Positions 8,470-16,865 of a stretch of 64,000 nt of DNA are shown piece by piece. The notes under the pieces are model-generated. The model worked only from the letters and a program-made list of their open reading frames with translations. It had not been told where the DNA came from and did not search any database. Each line of letters starts with the position of its first letter. Position 1 is the stretch's first letter. Made by a program: the position numbers and the translations under genes. The stretch lies in the IMG/VR virus record IMGVR_UViG_3300033997_000035, positions 64,001 to 128,000 of that record. One strand, 5' to 3'. The DNA comes from a virus.

Positions 8470-8712
8470 ATGGCAAGAAAACAAACATTTAACCAACTCA
8501 AATTTATAATCAAGGACGTATGTGGTATTCCCGCTGGAGTTGAATTCACTGAGGAGACTACATTTCAGGATTTATGGTTTGATTCCCTTGACATTGTTAA
8601 CCTAGTTTGCGAAGTTGAGGATGAGTGGGACATTGAGATTTCAAATAGTGAATGGTTTGAGTGTCAGAAGGTTGGCGATATTATTGAATTAGTGGAGGGA
8701 AAACTTAAATGA
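8470..8712 (+). CDS. acpP: Acyl carrier protein homologue
   Basis: 80 residues behind GGAGG. The FDSLDIVNLV segment holds the Ser39 that receives 4'-phosphopantetheine, and the acidic VCEVEDEWDIEIS helix II matches ACP. Length equals bacterial AcpP, but the sequence diverges at the N-terminus. A phage copy could serve fatty acid or lipid A changes, acylation of a virion protein, or another ACP-dependent partner. No ketosynthase or acyltransferase is encoded nearby. Confidence 0.85.
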   Translation: MARKQTFNQLKFIIKDVCGIPAGVEFTEETTFQDLWFDSLDIVNLVCEVEDEWDIEISNSEWFECQKVGDIIELVEGKLK

Positions 8713-9101
8713 TACAAGAATCAGAATTCACAATGTCAGCATCACCACGTGAGGTGTTGAATGTTGTAGCCACTATCCAAATTAGCAAAGGAGATGTTTT
8801 CTTTCCTAAGTTGACATTGGCTACCAAGGATGGCGCAGAGGGCATTCCAGAGTATTACATTATTCAACACAACACTAACGGATTACCTTCACCAAGGCAC
8901 CTAAATGGCGATTCTGGGAGCTTTCACCACTTCACCTATACGAAGGTATGCTTCCGTGACTTTAACATGGTAGATCAAGCTATGATGGCGTGGGATGTTG
9001 TGCAACATAAGTGCTGCTTAAATCCATTTACATTCATCTACACCTACGTATTGGCAAAATACAATGTAGATTTGATTGAGATTGGATTATTTGAAGTATG
9101 A
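8709..9101 (+). CDS. Hypothetical protein
   Basis: 130 residues, start overlaps the ACP stop (ATGA), so it is probably translationally coupled to ACP. No motif recognised. Partner function with ACP is possible but unproven. Confidence 0.65.
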   Translation: MIQESEFTMSASPREVLNVVATIQISKGDVFFPKLTLATKDGAEGIPEYYIIQHNTNGLPSPRHLNGDSGSFHHFTYTKVCFRDFNMVDQAMMAWDVVQHKCCLNPFTFIYTYVLAKYNVDLIEIGLFEV

Positions 9102-9109
9102 TAAGAATA

Positions 9110-9139
9110 AAGCCCTTCCTCTTGGTTGGGCTTTTGTTT
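9110..9139 (+). terminator. Rho-independent terminator
   Basis: AAGCCC (9110-9115) and GGGCTT (9128-9133) arms followed by TTTGTTT, after the ACP unit. Confidence 0.8.
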
Positions 9140-9158
9140 ATCTTGACTAACAGTATTA

Positions 9159-9200
9159 TTGACTAAGATCAAATAAGGTGTTTACTATAGTTGGTATAAT
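9159..9200 (+). promoter_or_regulatory. Promoter candidates for nrdD
   Basis: TTGACT (9159-9164), 18 bases, TACTAT (9183-9188); overlapping it an extended -10, TTGGTATAAT, ends at 9200. Either could start nrdD transcription. Confidence 0.5.
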
Positions 9201-9231
9201 ACTCCTACACTTTAAAACAAGGAGATTATAA

Positions 9232-11064
9232 TTGTTAGCAGATAAAATTTTAAACATCATTAATGGGGTAGATTCAGAGGTAATGACAGAGAACGCAAAC
9301 AAGTCTGCTGTTACATTCTCTACACAGAGGGATTTGATCGCTGGATCGGTAGCTAAACATATAGCAAAAGAACGCCTATTACCTCATCACCTATATGAAG
9401 CACACGAACAAGGCTTGATCCACATTCATGACTTAGATTACTTTCCGTTGATGGGGTATACAAATTGCTGCCTTATCAACCTTAAGGATATGCTAGATAA
9501 TGGTTTCCACATGAATGGGGTTAAAATATCAACCCCTAAAGGTATTCAGACGGCAATGACGCTGACAAGTCAAATAGTAATGTCGGTTGGGTCATCTCAG
9601 TATGGCGGTATGAGCTTCAACAGGTTTGATGAGGTTATGGCACCGTATGTAACTAAATCATATGCTAAATGGTGTGCCTTGGGTAGAGAGATTGGTGTTG
9701 AAGATATAGATGATTTTGCTAGACAAAGAATCCGTAAAGATGTATACGATGCGTGTCAAACCCTTGAGTACCAGCTTAACAGTATGACATGCACAAGTGC
9801 TCAAGTTCCTTTCGTGTCAGTCAATTTTGGACTTGGTTTGTCGTGGGAAGCTAAACTAATTCAAGAGATGATTCTCCAAGTAAGATATGAAGGCATTGGT
9901 GAGGATAAAATTACCGCAATCTTCCCTAAACTTATCTATAGTATCAGGGACGGTGTGAACCACAAGAGACATGACCCAAACTACGACATTAAACAACTAG
10001 CGTTAAAATGTTCAGCTAAGCGTATGTATCCAGACATCTTGAACTACGATCAAGTTGTGGAGAAAACTGGTAGCTTTAAGTCTAGTATGAGTTGCAGAAG
10101 TTTCTTATCGGCTTGGAATAATGAGGAAGGAGAATTGCAGCATTCTGGGAGAACCAACTTAGGGGTTCAAACGCTAAACTTGCCAATGATTGCAGTTGAG
10201 TCTGGAGGAGATTTAAATAAGTTCTGGAAGATGTTAGATATCGGGTTAGACCTCTGTAAACAGTGTTGTGATTTCAGACTAGAGGTACTATCAAAAACTC
10301 AAGCTAAAAATGCACCTACGCTATACATGGAAGGTGCGTTGATGAGACTGCAACCAGATGAATACGTGCTACCACACCTATTAAAAAGGGGTAGTAGTAT
10401 CAGCATTGGGTACATTGGTCTTAATGAAATGGTAAATGCTTTATTTGGTGGGGAAAGCCACATTTTAGACAGTGAAACTAAGACGGATTTTGCACTCAGT
10501 GTAGTACAGTATATCAATAATTATGTAAATAAAATTAAGAGAGATACAGGTATAGGATACTCTGTTTACGCAACACCAAGCGAGTCACAATGTTACAGAC
10601 TACGTAATGCAATTTATAACAAGTTCGGTATTATTGATGGTGTGACAGATAAGGAATATCTAACTAATAGTTTCCATCTAGAGGCAGGTAAGCAAACAGA
10701 CCCATATACACGTATGTTATTTGAGGCCAAATTCATTCAATATAGTGCAGGAGGGTTTATCTCCTATAGTGAGCTACCTGATATGACAAGGAATATTGAG
10801 GCACTTGAAAACCTATGGGATTTTAGTTACAATGTAACCCCTTATTATGCAATTAATTGTCCGTCGGACAAATGTCTAGAATGCGGGTTTGAGGGAGAAC
10901 TTCTCAATAAAAGTAAGGGATTCGTTTGCCCTAGGTGTGGTAACAATGACGCTACTACATTGTACGCTGTCAGACGTGTAAGTGGATATTTAGGTAATCC
11001 AGCACAGCGTCCGTTTAATAAAGGGAAGATTAGTGAAGTAATCGACAGAGTAAAGAATGGTTAA
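9232..11064 (+). CDS. nrdD: Anaerobic (class III) ribonucleoside-triphosphate reductase
   Basis: 610 residues, TTG start behind AAGGAG. It begins directly with the catalytic domain (no ATP cone). Seen: HIHDLDYFPLMGYTNCCLIN, SSQYGGMSF, and the C-terminal zinc ribbon CLECGFEG plus CPRCGNND ending in RRVSGYLG. Members reduce NTPs under anoxia using a glycyl radical. The usual radical motif RVCGY reads RVSGY here: the cysteine next to the glycine is replaced. The activase NrdG is not in this window. It lies inside the oppositely transcribed structural region, with its own promoter and terminator. Confidence 0.95.
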   Translation: MLADKILNIINGVDSEVMTENANKSAVTFSTQRDLIAGSVAKHIAKERLLPHHLYEAHEQGLIHIHDLDYFPLMGYTNCCLINLKDMLDNGFHMNGVKISTPKGIQTAMTLTSQIVMSVGSSQYGGMSFNRFDEVMAPYVTKSYAKWCALGREIGVEDIDDFARQRIRKDVYDACQTLEYQLNSMTCTSAQVPFVSVNFGLGLSWEAKLIQEMILQVRYEGIGEDKITAIFPKLIYSIRDGVNHKRHDPNYDIKQLALKCSAKRMYPDILNYDQVVEKTGSFKSSMSCRSFLSAWNNEEGELQHSGRTNLGVQTLNLPMIAVESGGDLNKFWKMLDIGLDLCKQCCDFRLEVLSKTQAKNAPTLYMEGALMRLQPDEYVLPHLLKRGSSISIGYIGLNEMVNALFGGESHILDSETKTDFALSVVQYINNYVNKIKRDTGIGYSVYATPSESQCYRLRNAIYNKFGIIDGVTDKEYLTNSFHLEAGKQTDPYTRMLFEAKFIQYSAGGFISYSELPDMTRNIEALENLWDFSYNVTPYYAINCPSDKCLECGFEGELLNKSKGFVCPRCGNNDATTLYAVRRVSGYLGNPAQRPFNKGKISEVIDRVKNG

Positions 11065-11069
11065 TAAAT

Positions 11070-11100
11070 AAGCCCACCTTTTCAGGTGGGCTTTGTTTTA
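11070..11100 (+). terminator. Rho-independent terminator after nrdD
   Basis: AAGCCCACCT (11070-11079) pairs with AGGTGGGCTT (11084-11093), then TGTTTT. Confidence 0.85.
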
Positions 11101-11197
11101 CGCTTAGTTGCTATAAAGGTAAATCTAACATCCCATTATATCCTTCAACTCTAGCTGCTATATCCTGTAACGACACATACATACTTTCACCTATTAT

Positions 11198-11236
11198 ATA
11201 AAATAAAACCCACTAAGAACAAGTCAAAGTGGGTTA
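11198..11236 (-). terminator. Rho-independent terminator of the capsid unit
   Basis: On the minus strand AACCCACT and AGTGGGTT arms are followed by TTATTTTAT. The 11101-11197 stretch upstream holds only a possible 23-codon minus-strand ORF (11112-11183) and no clear gene. Confidence 0.8.
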
Positions 11237-11258
11237 ATATTATTACTAATTGTTATTG

Positions 11259-11792
11259 TTATGCACCAACTGCTGATTTGAAATCTTCAATCATGTTGGT
11301 GATAGTCTTTGTTTTCAACAAAGTGACACCATACTTAGACGCATACGTGGCTAGTTCTGCCTTATCACCCTTAGTGTTCTTGAATGCTTCTACACGAGGC
11401 CAATCAATCAAATCGTAAGAAAGATATTCAGTAGATTCAATCGTCGATTCTGGTGCTTCCTGTGGAGCCTCAGACGATGTTTCTACTACAGATTCTAATT
11501 GGATTAATGGAGTAGCAACAACAGCTTCTTGTTTAGGTTTTTCATCGGTAAACACTACAATCCATCGGTCTCTACAGACAATAGATTGATTAGTGTCGAT
11601 GAAGTAGCCAAAGACTTCGTTCAGCTTTTCAAAATACTCTAACGCACACCGAGTCACATACTTATTACCCTCCACATCAGCGAAGGTGAACTGTGGTAAG
11701 CCGTCTGTAATCTTAGCATCAAACTTAGGTTTGAGTGATTGAACATATGCCGTGAATAGAGGTTTCCTAATAAAATATTGAGAGTCTTTCAC
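11259..11792 (-). CDS. Structural-module protein with C-terminal HeH/LEM-like motif
   Basis: 177 residues, GTG start behind AGGAGG. The N-terminal 90 residues are a compact unknown domain; an acidic/proline linker (ETSSEAPQEAPESTIES) leads to a helix-extended-helix segment (KGDKAELATYASKYGV). It sits right after the capsid gene, the position of lambda FI/FII-type packaging or head-tail joining proteins. Role inferred from position. Confidence 0.6.
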   Translation of the reverse strand: MKDSQYFIRKPLFTAYVQSLKPKFDAKITDGLPQFTFADVEGNKYVTRCALEYFEKLNEVFGYFIDTNQSIVCRDRWIVVFTDEKPKQEAVVATPLIQLESVVETSSEAPQEAPESTIESTEYLSYDLIDWPRVEAFKNTKGDKAELATYASKYGVTLLKTKTITNMIEDFKSAVGA

Positions 11793-11848
11793 ATATCCTC
11801 CTAAAATAAAAAGGGAGCCTCACGGCTCCCTAGGTATATTAAGCTACA

Positions 11849-12862
11849 TTATACACGCAGGGTGTTACCAGTGGCTTTAACAACTAACTCTGGACGAGTG
11901 TTGACGACGATGAAACCAGTCTCAGTTTCAACTTTAGAAACACGGTGACTAGACTCATCTAAGAACACATACATTTCTTGAGCAGGTTGGTTAGCATATA
12001 ACACACTGTCAGCAGGAGCATATTGCGCCATGAACATTGTGCTAATACCCATTGGCATGAAGTATGCATCACCATCAGCAATCTCACCAGAGATATCTTC
12101 GATGTAAGTTACACCAGAGGTATCAAATGAACGGTTGATTAACTCACCACCTAAACGACGACGCAGAGGTTCACTTTCACTTGGGTAGCTATCATATGCA
12201 GCTTGAACCAAAGGATGAGTGATTAATGAGTTGAAGAAACCAGAACCAACTAATGCGATAACTTTGTAGCTATCACCATTGTCAGCAGCATTAGTGATAA
12301 TGTGCTTACGAGCTTCTTTTTCAACAGTAATACGTGGGTCTTTAGTATTATCAGTGAAGTCAATTGGGAAGGTTTTCTTCAGGGCTGTCACACCAAACTC
12401 AGTGTAGTAGTCATACTGACCTTGAGTCCATGATGGGGAGTATGAAGAACCTTTTACAGCAGCATACAATGCCTTCTCAAAACCATTGGTGTGAGAGTTA
12501 ACAATACGCTGCATAGAGCGCATTACACGTGCTTCTACAGTAGCAGGGGTGTCGGAAGTACCGTACTCACGCAGGTCTTGAATTTCTTGAGCAGTGAAGC
12601 GAGTATCTAATGGGAAGAAAGGTACGTTAAAGTTACGTACGATTGCCTTCTCACGGCCAGCGTAGTTACGGTCACCACCACGAGCACGGGCTTGGATAGC
12701 ATCTAAAGCTTCAGTTACACGTTCTACTTGAGCAACGGTAGAAGTACCCATCACTGTGTTTTGAACCAAACCTAAGCTGGATAAGAGTTTAGGAACACGT
12801 GGTAAAAGTTGTACTAACGGGGTAAAGTCTAATACACCAAAATCGCCATTACGAGCATTCAT
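11849..12862 (-). CDS. Major capsid protein, lambda gpE family
   Basis: 337 residues behind AGAAGGAC. Features typical of gpE-type capsids: an N-terminal DFTPLVQLLPRVPKLLSSLG, a VPFFPLDTRFTAQEIQDLREYG segment and the C-terminal ETGFIVVNTRPELVVKATG, with a middle KALYAAVKGS region. The order portal, protease/scaffold, decoration, capsid supports this. It follows the decoration protein gene by 21 bases and is ended by the terminator at 11198-11236. Confidence 0.9.
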   Translation of the reverse strand: MNARNGDFGVLDFTPLVQLLPRVPKLLSSLGLVQNTVMGTSTVAQVERVTEALDAIQARARGGDRNYAGREKAIVRNFNVPFFPLDTRFTAQEIQDLREYGTSDTPATVEARVMRSMQRIVNSHTNGFEKALYAAVKGSSYSPSWTQGQYDYYTEFGVTALKKTFPIDFTDNTKDPRITVEKEARKHIITNAADNGDSYKVIALVGSGFFNSLITHPLVQAAYDSYPSESEPLRRRLGGELINRSFDTSGVTYIEDISGEIADGDAYFMPMGISTMFMAQYAPADSVLYANQPAQEMYVFLDESSHRVSKVETETGFIVVNTRPELVVKATGNTLRV

Positions 12863-12883
12863 TATATTATTGTCCTTCTAAGA

Positions 12884-13240
12884 TTAAGCAAATTGGTTTA
12901 ATTGGGCAGCTAGTGCAGTTTTACCAGCAGCGTTAATGGCGGCGTCAGTGAACTTCAAGTTAGCTTCTTTGAATACACAACCACGTTTAGCAACAGCAAC
13001 TACCAGCGAATCACCAACAGTAAGGGTGTCACCATAATCACGCACTGTGAGGTCATCAATAACACCAGCAGCGGTTGCAGCATCCGCTACAGCAACTTCA
13101 ACACCAGCAGCATTAACGATAGAACCATTCTTCATGGTAGCTGTCCAAGTAACTGCTACATCATCATGAGTGAATGACGGCAGGTCAGAAGTAACAGCGT
13201 TCAATACGATTTGGCTTGCACCAAGATTTAAATCAGACAT
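12884..13240 (-). CDS. Head decoration protein (lambda gpD-like position)
   Basis: 118 residues, alanine/valine rich, behind CTAGGAGATACTAG. It contains DYGDTLTVGDSLVVAVAKRG, fitting a small beta-rich capsid-binding protein. Assignment rests on composition and on the position between protease/scaffold and capsid genes. Confidence 0.65.
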   Translation of the reverse strand: MSDLNLGASQIVLNAVTSDLPSFTHDDVAVTWTATMKNGSIVNAAGVEVAVADAATAAGVIDDLTVRDYGDTLTVGDSLVVAVAKRGCVFKEANLKFTDAAINAAGKTALAAQLNQFA

Positions 13241-13257
13241 CTAGTATCTCCTAGTTT

Positions 13258-13716
13258 TTATTTAGTTTGTTGAGTAGCTTTTAAACGGGCGATCTTTTCT
13301 TCTAGGATATTTTTACCAGAAGCGGGTTCTTTTAATTCTGCTTGCACTGAATGAACCGTGGTGCTAAACTCAGCTTTAACTTTCTCAGCTTCAGCTTCGG
13401 CAGCGGTTACTTTCTCTTGTGCAGCAGTAACTTGGTTAGCAGCTTCAGTGAGAATTGACTCATTAGAAGCTTGTGCAGATGCGATAACAGAATTCATTAA
13501 CTCTTTGTATTCAGCACCAACATCTTTAGACATAAAGAAACCAGCAAGCTGTTCTTTACATTCTGCTAAGAAAGGGGTAGTATCAAATTTAGCTAAGAGT
13601 GCTTCTTTTTCTAATTGAAGTTCCTTAGCTTGGTATGCGGCTAGCATTTCTGCTTGCTGTTTCATCTGTGCTTGCAACTCAGCAAATGCAGATGGGTCGA
13701 TTGATAAATCAGTCAT
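13258..13716 (-). CDS. Nested scaffolding protein (Nu3-like internal start)
   Basis: In-frame ATG at 13716 within the protease gene, preceded by AAAAAGGAT about ten bases upstream. It would give a 152-residue helical protein (MTDLSIDPSAFAELQAQM...) matching the scaffold domain exactly. This copies the lambda C/Nu3 arrangement. Expression is inferred. Confidence 0.65.
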   Translation of the reverse strand: MTDLSIDPSAFAELQAQMKQQAEMLAAYQAKELQLEKEALLAKFDTTPFLAECKEQLAGFFMSKDVGAEYKELMNSVIASAQASNESILTEAANQVTAAQEKVTAAEAEAEKVKAEFSTTVHSVQAELKEPASGKNILEEKIARLKATQQTK

Positions 13717-14646
13717 GCAATTCTTATCCTTTTTATAGGGCTTTATTTCAATAGGGTCTTCTTTTGGCGGAACAGTCACATCCTCGTTAGCTTCGAGTTC
13801 ATCAATGTCAGCAAGGTATGTATAGAACTCCTCACCTTCCATCACCTTATCAACCAACCCTAATCGTAAACAATCAGGAGCAGTGAACATCTTAGCTTCA
13901 GTGTCACGAACTACAGTAGAGGCAATTCCACGCATGTTTGAAACATGGTCTACGAACTCGCCATATAATGTATCCACTTTAGACTGCAAATCTGCAATGA
14001 ATCCCTCACGGAACTCACCATTGTCATCAAAGGGGACTTTACTCGCACCAGCAGTGATATATTTAACAGTGATACCTTCGTTATCCAGACGTTTATTCTG
14101 ATTAACCAATCGCACCACCACACCTATAGAACCACACTCCGCTGAGGGATTCATAATCACTTCGTGTGCAGCACTGGCTAGAGCATATCCAGCAGAAGCG
14201 GCCATTCCATCTACATATGCGTAAATCTTAATACCAGCAGCGTCGGCCTTTTTACGTAGCTCTCTTGCTGTCTCAAATGCACGATAGGCTTCACCACCTT
14301 GGCTATCTACCAGCATAAGCACCTTAGTTACTTCCCTCATGGATACAATCTCATCCATTTGTTCAAGCAACCCTTGGTAACTACACCCACCACAAAGAGA
14401 TTCCCACCCTGTAGTTTTATAAGTTGTTGGGCCTTCTACTCGTAAGATCCCTACGGAACCTTCTACCAAATCACCAGAGGAATACTCCATGTAATCATTA
14501 GACAAATTAGCTACATTGGAAGCCGCCTCGTATAAACCGTTATTACGGTCTTCGAGAACAGAGGCGATTTCTTCAAACTTTTCTGCTGTGATTAACTGAG
14601 GTAGGTCTAAGATAGATTTGGAGAGTCTAGGCAATTTATGTGCCAT
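13258..14646 (-). CDS. Prohead protease (S49/SppA-like) fused to scaffold domain, lambda gpC-like
   Basis: 462 residues behind AAAGGAG. Residues 60-270 form an S49 peptidase: LMLVDSQGGEA, the nucleophile Ser151 in DGMAASAGYALAS, and CGSIGVVV. After a linker rich in proline and lysine, residues from about 311 on form a helical alanine/glutamate-rich scaffold domain. In lambda the same gene makes protease-scaffold C and the separate scaffold Nu3. The enzyme cleaves scaffold and portal/capsid parts during prohead maturation. Confidence 0.9.
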   Translation of the reverse strand: MAHKLPRLSKSILDLPQLITAEKFEEIASVLEDRNNGLYEAASNVANLSNDYMEYSSGDLVEGSVGILRVEGPTTYKTTGWESLCGGCSYQGLLEQMDEIVSMREVTKVLMLVDSQGGEAYRAFETARELRKKADAAGIKIYAYVDGMAASAGYALASAAHEVIMNPSAECGSIGVVVRLVNQNKRLDNEGITVKYITAGASKVPFDDNGEFREGFIADLQSKVDTLYGEFVDHVSNMRGIASTVVRDTEAKMFTAPDCLRLGLVDKVMEGEEFYTYLADIDELEANEDVTVPPKEDPIEIKPYKKDKNCMTDLSIDPSAFAELQAQMKQQAEMLAAYQAKELQLEKEALLAKFDTTPFLAECKEQLAGFFMSKDVGAEYKELMNSVIASAQASNESILTEAANQVTAAQEKVTAAEAEAEKVKAEFSTTVHSVQAELKEPASGKNILEEKIARLKATQQTK

Positions 14647-14750
14647 TATATCTCCTTTAGAGGTTGAATTATCACCTTATGAAGTATATTACCATTTAAA
14701 GGTTATTTAATCAACCCTTTATTATATTGTTGATAGTTTGTCAAGTGTTA

Positions 14751-15299
14751 TTATGCACTTTCTTTGTTACCGACTGAGCGGTCTCCACCCTTAGAAGTTG
14801 ACTCACCTATTCCATTTGGCAACCCGCTCTCCATAGCTTCAGAACTTCTGCTGGTGTTATCAGACATATATTGCTGAATACTCTCAGGCGTAGCATCCTT
14901 ATCGAAGCGGTAATTCAATCCTAACTTACTATATATTTCATTCAGGAACTTAGGGTCACGTGCTGGGGCTAATCCAACTGCTGCCACACGTTGCAACATC
15001 TTACCAAACTCATCAATACTGATAGGTTCAATGTCACCAGCCTTAACCTTCGGCATATCTTCTGGTGAAAGTTCCCAACCATTTAATCTAAATAACTGAG
15101 GATTAATGTCAGTGTTTAATGCTTCTTCAATTACTGCAATGTCGCGCTCAATGTAGAAACTGTGGATGCTATTCATACCCTCAAGCATGTTATAGCTACC
15201 ACCTGCACCATCACCAGCGATAAGGTTACCAGCACCGAATGCGTTGTATATGGCACGTTTTCGTTGCTCGATGAGAGCTACAGTGTCAAAGTTTTTACC
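14751..15299 (-). CDS. Portal protein, exon 2 (C-terminal part)
   Basis: 183 codons after splicing. The exon starts GGT AAA AAC TTT GAC, giving GKNFDTVALIEQRKRAIYNA and FGAGNLIAGDGAGG, the standard portal segment after the GGG turn. Translation of the unspliced RNA would stop in the intron. The tail (TSKGGDRSVGNKESA) is disordered. Exons 15630-16598 and 14751-15299 together encode 505 residues. Confidence 0.85.
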   Translation of the reverse strand, partial: GKNFDTVALIEQRKRAIYNAFGAGNLIAGDGAGGSYNMLEGMNSIHSFYIERDIAVIEEALNTDINPQLFRLNGWELSPEDMPKVKAGDIEPISIDEFGKMLQRVAAVGLAPARDPKFLNEIYSKLGLNYRFDKDATPESIQQYMSDNTSRSSEAMESGLPNGIGESTSKGGDRSVGNKESA

Positions 15300-15629
15300 C
15301 GTTATGTTTTAATGGCTCGCTATACCATTATGCTTATTAGCACTCTGTGTTACCACAGAAGACCAGACTATATCTTAGCAATAAATGCTTTCACTTTTTC
15401 GAGGTGGGCTACCACCCCTACATTCTTACGAATTAGTCGTTGGAGATAAATCTAAAACCACGAGGTGTATCAAATTTTGTTCATGTGGATTTACTTTTAG
15501 ATCTTTTCCTGCTGATTAACTAAACTCTGCAATTTTTACAGGTCGTTACACATCACTGTGTAATATTGTATGAAGAGTGTAAAGTTTTTCCAGCAATTAA
15601 ATGAATTTTACGGAGGCTATGTAACCATG
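15300..15629 (-). other. Group I self-splicing intron in the portal gene
   Basis: 330 nt. On the minus strand I see P-like UUAAUUGCUGGAAA, Q-like AAUCAGCAGGAAA, R-like CAACGACUA and S AAGAUAUAGUCUGG, in this order; GACUA/UAGUC form P7 and GCUG/CAGC form P4. The 5' exon ends GGUGGU, which pairs with GCCUCC in the intron (P1, with a U.G at the splice site and one mismatch), and the intron ends in G. No ORF inside. Splicing restores IDGG-GKNFDT. Confidence 0.88.
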
Positions 15630-16598
15630 ACCACCATCGATTCCAAGGAATTTTAGCTCAAAACTACGCATACCATTACCAGACTCACTTTGTGTGTCAG
15701 AAGGTAATATTGTATAGTTCTGGTCACCTGTGTGCATATTAGCCATGTTAATTTTAAGCTGCTCAACCATAATCCCTTCTGGGCTAGTTGGGTCAGTGGC
15801 GGCACGATCTAATATGTCAGAAGGTAGATATAATATCGGTGTTCCTGAGAAGTCTTTCGTTACACCAATAAGTGTATATTCTTGGAGTAATGTTTTCTCT
15901 CGCCAAGCAGTATAACAAGTATCAAACGCTGAAACACCAAATGGTTGAGCATCCGTCCCATTGTAAGTAACCAGTGTGAGTTTGTTACGAGGAATACCTA
16001 CATAACCTAATCCACTGTTAATCACTTCAATTGGTAGGACATCCGTAGTATTCCTGAAAGCGTTTATACTCTGTCGCATCTCAAGAATATCACGGCCACC
16101 GTTAGTCACTGTAAATGGCGTGGTTGGTTGCAACGATAGTGGGTGAACATAGAGTAACTTATCTAATGTCCAATAATCTTCCCATTTACCTGCCCCTTTA
16201 CGAAATGTCTTCTCAAATGGTGCTAATCCATCTCGTTTGAATTCAGCAGCACATCTAGCAAAGCTACGAAGTGTTTGACCCCGCATGTTTTCATAACAGT
16301 AACGTAAGAACTCTGCGGCTTGTTTAGAATCTTCTGAGTAGGTATTATAACCTATCTCGTAATTAGCAAACGCTTTCTCGACTAAAATACAGTTGGCTGC
16401 GAAAGCATTTCCAACAGCATCATCAAGTAACATTTGCTGATATGTTCTAAACCTTTGGGTTTGAGATAATTCATATGGTTTGAGGATATTAACTATCGTG
16501 CGAATTGTTTCTATTGCAGGGGTAGCCAAACTCTTTTTAGATTGTCGGCTTTCCCTCGTTGAATTAGATGGTTTGGCCTTAGTAGGCGGTCTAGCCAT
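15630..16598 (-). CDS. Portal protein, exon 1 (N-terminal part)
   Basis: 323 codons from the ATG at 16598 (AAGGGAGACATTGAC before it), which is better placed than the upstream in-frame TTG at 16655. Residues include RFRTYQQMLLDDAVGNAFAANCIL, GLAPFEKTFRKG and GVSAFDTCYTAWREK, typical of the DUF935-type/lambda-like portals that form the dodecameric DNA channel of the head. The final splice-junction codons are GAT GGT GGT. Confidence 0.88.
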
Positions 16599-16626
16599 GT
16601 CAATGTCTCCCTTGTGATATAAGGGA

Positions 16627-16640
16627 ATTATAACACTTTT
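16627..16640 (-). promoter_or_regulatory. Extended -10 promoter candidate for the portal unit
   Basis: Minus strand TGTTATAAT, an exact TGnTATAAT element, about 30 bases before the portal start. A TTGACA lies only 13 bases upstream, too close for a standard -35. Confidence 0.4.
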
Positions 16641-16672
16641 GTAAATGTCAAGCAAATTGAGGAATTATGGGC

Positions 16673-16697
16673 AAAAATAAACCCGCACTAGGCGGGT
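16673..16697 (-). terminator. Rho-independent terminator after the RNA-repair unit
   Basis: Minus strand ACCCGC / GCGGGT arms followed by TTATTTTTG, just beyond the 50-residue ORF stop. Confidence 0.8.
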
Positions 16698-16701
16698 TGA
16701 G

Positions 16702-16854
16702 CTATTTTCTGTATCCAAGGTTAACTAAATACTCTGCGATATCAACTCCATTCTCAATAGCATAATGTATTGCAGATCGAAGGTCAACTATTTGTTGCAA
16801 TTTAATCCGCGATTCAAGTAGATCGAATTCTACATCCTCTTCAGTATGTGGCAT
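16702..16854 (-). CDS. Hypothetical small protein
   Basis: 50 residues behind AAGGAGAAACACA, mostly helical and acidic (TEEDVEFDLLESRIKLQQIV). Last gene of the pnk/rnl unit. Function unknown. Confidence 0.6.
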   Translation of the reverse strand: MPHTEEDVEFDLLESRIKLQQIVDLRSAIHYAIENGVDIAEYLVNLGYRK

Positions 16855-16865
16855 TGTGTTTCTCC

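Noticed and set aside
15162-15449. Plus-strand ORF over the portal intron
   Set aside because: Antisense to intron and exon 2; no ribosome site.
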